A stretch of DNA of 6,437 nt from an uncultured bacterium (GTDB lineage Bacteria; Gemmatimonadota; Gemmatimonadetes; Longimicrobiales; RSA9), in assembly GCA_937889645.1 (NCBI GenBank), contig CALBZE010000139.1:1-6437 (forward strand). Direction: 5' to 3'. Position numbers and translations under genes: made by a program. The notes beneath the pieces are model-generated. The model did no database searches and was not told the DNA's origin. It was given only the letters and a program-made list of their open reading frames with translations. Below are positions 5,865 to 6,437 of this stretch, one piece after another. Position 1 is the stretch's first letter. The number at the start of each line of letters is the position of its first letter.

Positions 5865-5886
5865 CCAATCGAGCGGCGGAGATTGG
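5865..5886 (+). promoter_or_regulatory. Inverted repeat enclosing the ribosome site of the CII-like gene
   Basis: CCAATC (5865-5870) and GATTGG (5881-5886) are perfect arms around a 10-nt loop, GAGCGGCGGA, which carries the Shine-Dalgarno bases. The right arm ends one base before the ATG. In RNA it would present or mask the ribosome site; in DNA it could be an operator. The rest of the 117-bp gap from 5771 holds a short CCGCC/GGCGG hairpin (5783-5797) without a T-run and no clear promoter, so the gene is probably co-transcribed with its upstream neighbour. Confidence 0.4.
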
Positions 5887-5887
5887 C

Positions 5888-6409
5888 ATGTACGAGACGC
5901 ACGAGCTGATGCGGCGGATCATCGACACGGTGGGAGCGAAGGTTGTCGCCCACGCGCTCAACCTCTCGCTGTCCCACGTCTACCGCATGGCTCGCCACCC
6001 GATGGACGCGGACGATCCGGACGGCACGGGGACGAGGAACGATTTGGATCGCATCGAGATGCTGGTTGACGTCCTCGCCGCGCGGCCGCATGCGCGGCCG
6101 GTCCTCCGCGAGCTCCATCTCTGGTTCGACAGCCTCTTCCGTCGCGCGCTCGGCCGCGAAGAGCCGGCACCGCTCACGGATGTCGAGCTCGCCCACCGGC
6201 TCGGGCATGTGGTGCGGGAGTTCGGGGAGTTCCTCGAGACGTGCGATGCACGGGACCTCGACCCCAAGCGCGTGCTGCAGGAGGGGAGCGAGGCGATGGA
6301 CGCGATCGAACGGCTGCTGCGTGCCGTGCAGGCCGGGGTGAAGGCGGCGGACGAGGGCGAGCAGCCGCCAGTCGTCGCCAGCCTGCGCCGGCAAGGTGGT
6401 GTCCGATGA
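5888..6409 (+). CDS. Phage regulatory protein CII-family transcription regulator
   Basis: The 173-residue protein begins with a helix-turn-helix region: RIIDTVGAKVVAHALNLSLSHVYRMA (10-35). A segment with DPDGTGTRNDLDRIEMLV (43-60) follows. The order AxxLxLSxSxVYR, then a short acidic loop, then GxRNxLDRI, is that of the proteobacterial phage CII-like regulatory family as I remember it. Such proteins act on DNA in the lysis/lysogeny or replication-control region. Residues 75-153 are helical and probably serve oligomerisation. The tail after 153 is acidic and then basic. ATG 5888 follows GGAGA at about 6 nt. It is second on the rightward transcript, after the cro-position gene, as cII follows cro in lambda-like elements. 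The family match is by recollection of motif order, not a search. Confidence 0.7.
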   Translation: MYETHELMRRIIDTVGAKVVAHALNLSLSHVYRMARHPMDADDPDGTGTRNDLDRIEMLVDVLAARPHARPVLRELHLWFDSLFRRALGREEPAPLTDVELAHRLGHVVREFGEFLETCDARDLDPKRVLQEGSEAMDAIERLLRAVQAGVKAADEGEQPPVVASLRRQGGVR

Positions 6410-6423
6410 GTCGAGCGAAGTAA
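6406..6423 (+). other. Five-codon minicistron overlapping the CII-like stop
   Basis: ATG at 6406 overlaps the preceding TGA as ATGA, the usual arrangement for a coupled next gene, but the frame closes at TAA (6421-6423) after MSRAK. It may be a leader peptide, a chance ATGA or the start of a broken gene. The window ends 14 bases later, so the following gene cannot be judged. Confidence 0.2.
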
Positions 6424-6437
6424 GGCGCTGGGTCGAG

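Noticed and set aside
6083..6100. Perfect 7-bp inverted repeat CGGCCGC / GCGGCCG with a 4-nt loop
   Set aside because: It is inside the CII-like gene and encodes an ARPHARP-like stretch. Such GC palindromes arise easily at this base composition, and no regulatory context supports it.
5861..6394. A 177-codon minus-strand open frame
   Set aside because: It is antisense to the CII-like gene, has no ribosome site, and its composition is the mirror of the helical plus-strand protein.

Overview
This is a GC-rich bacterial window with Shine-Dalgarno-like sites, a good sigma-70-type promoter and tightly packed genes. It looks like the regulatory end of a temperate phage, phage satellite or integrative element that carries a restriction-modification cargo gene. 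The host cannot be named. The CII-like regulator and the lambda-like promoter architecture favour a high-GC Gram-negative bacterium, but that is inference. No integrase, attachment site, tRNA, rRNA, CRISPR array or insertion sequence was recognised.

Left part (8-3427, minus strand). A small XRE-type helix-turn-helix gene (3427-3149) lies upstream of, and in the same direction as, a 971-residue single-chain restriction-modification protein (2923-8). That protein has a PD-(D/E)XK-like N-terminal domain lacking the usual lysine, a type I-like N6-adenine methyltransferase core, and one target-recognition domain of HsdS type. The 225-bp gap holds a 14-bp palindrome and an 8-bp-stem hairpin. The small regulator is a reasonable candidate controller for the restriction gene.

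Middle (3428-3931). A very GC-rich gene of unknown function (3463-3834, plus) diverges from the small regulator. Only 35 bp separate the two start codons, and both ribosome sites sit in a near-perfect inverted repeat. A nested inverted repeat follows its stop.

Immunity operon (5489-3932, minus). In transcription order it holds an XRE repressor without a self-cleavage domain, an ImmA/IrrE-type zinc metallopeptidase overlapping it, a small membrane-anchored helical protein, and a 51-codon ORF coupled by a GTGA overlap. The first two form a repressor/anti-repressor-protease pair of the ImmR-ImmA kind.

Right part (5461-6437, plus). A promoter (TTGACA, 17 bp, TACCAT) embedded in GTAAC/GTTAC repeats drives, divergently from the repressor, a small ribbon-helix-helix-like protein in the cro position and then a CII-family phage regulator. 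The layout is a repressor / Cro-like / CII-like lysogeny switch, with protease-controlled immunity on one side and restriction cargo beyond it.
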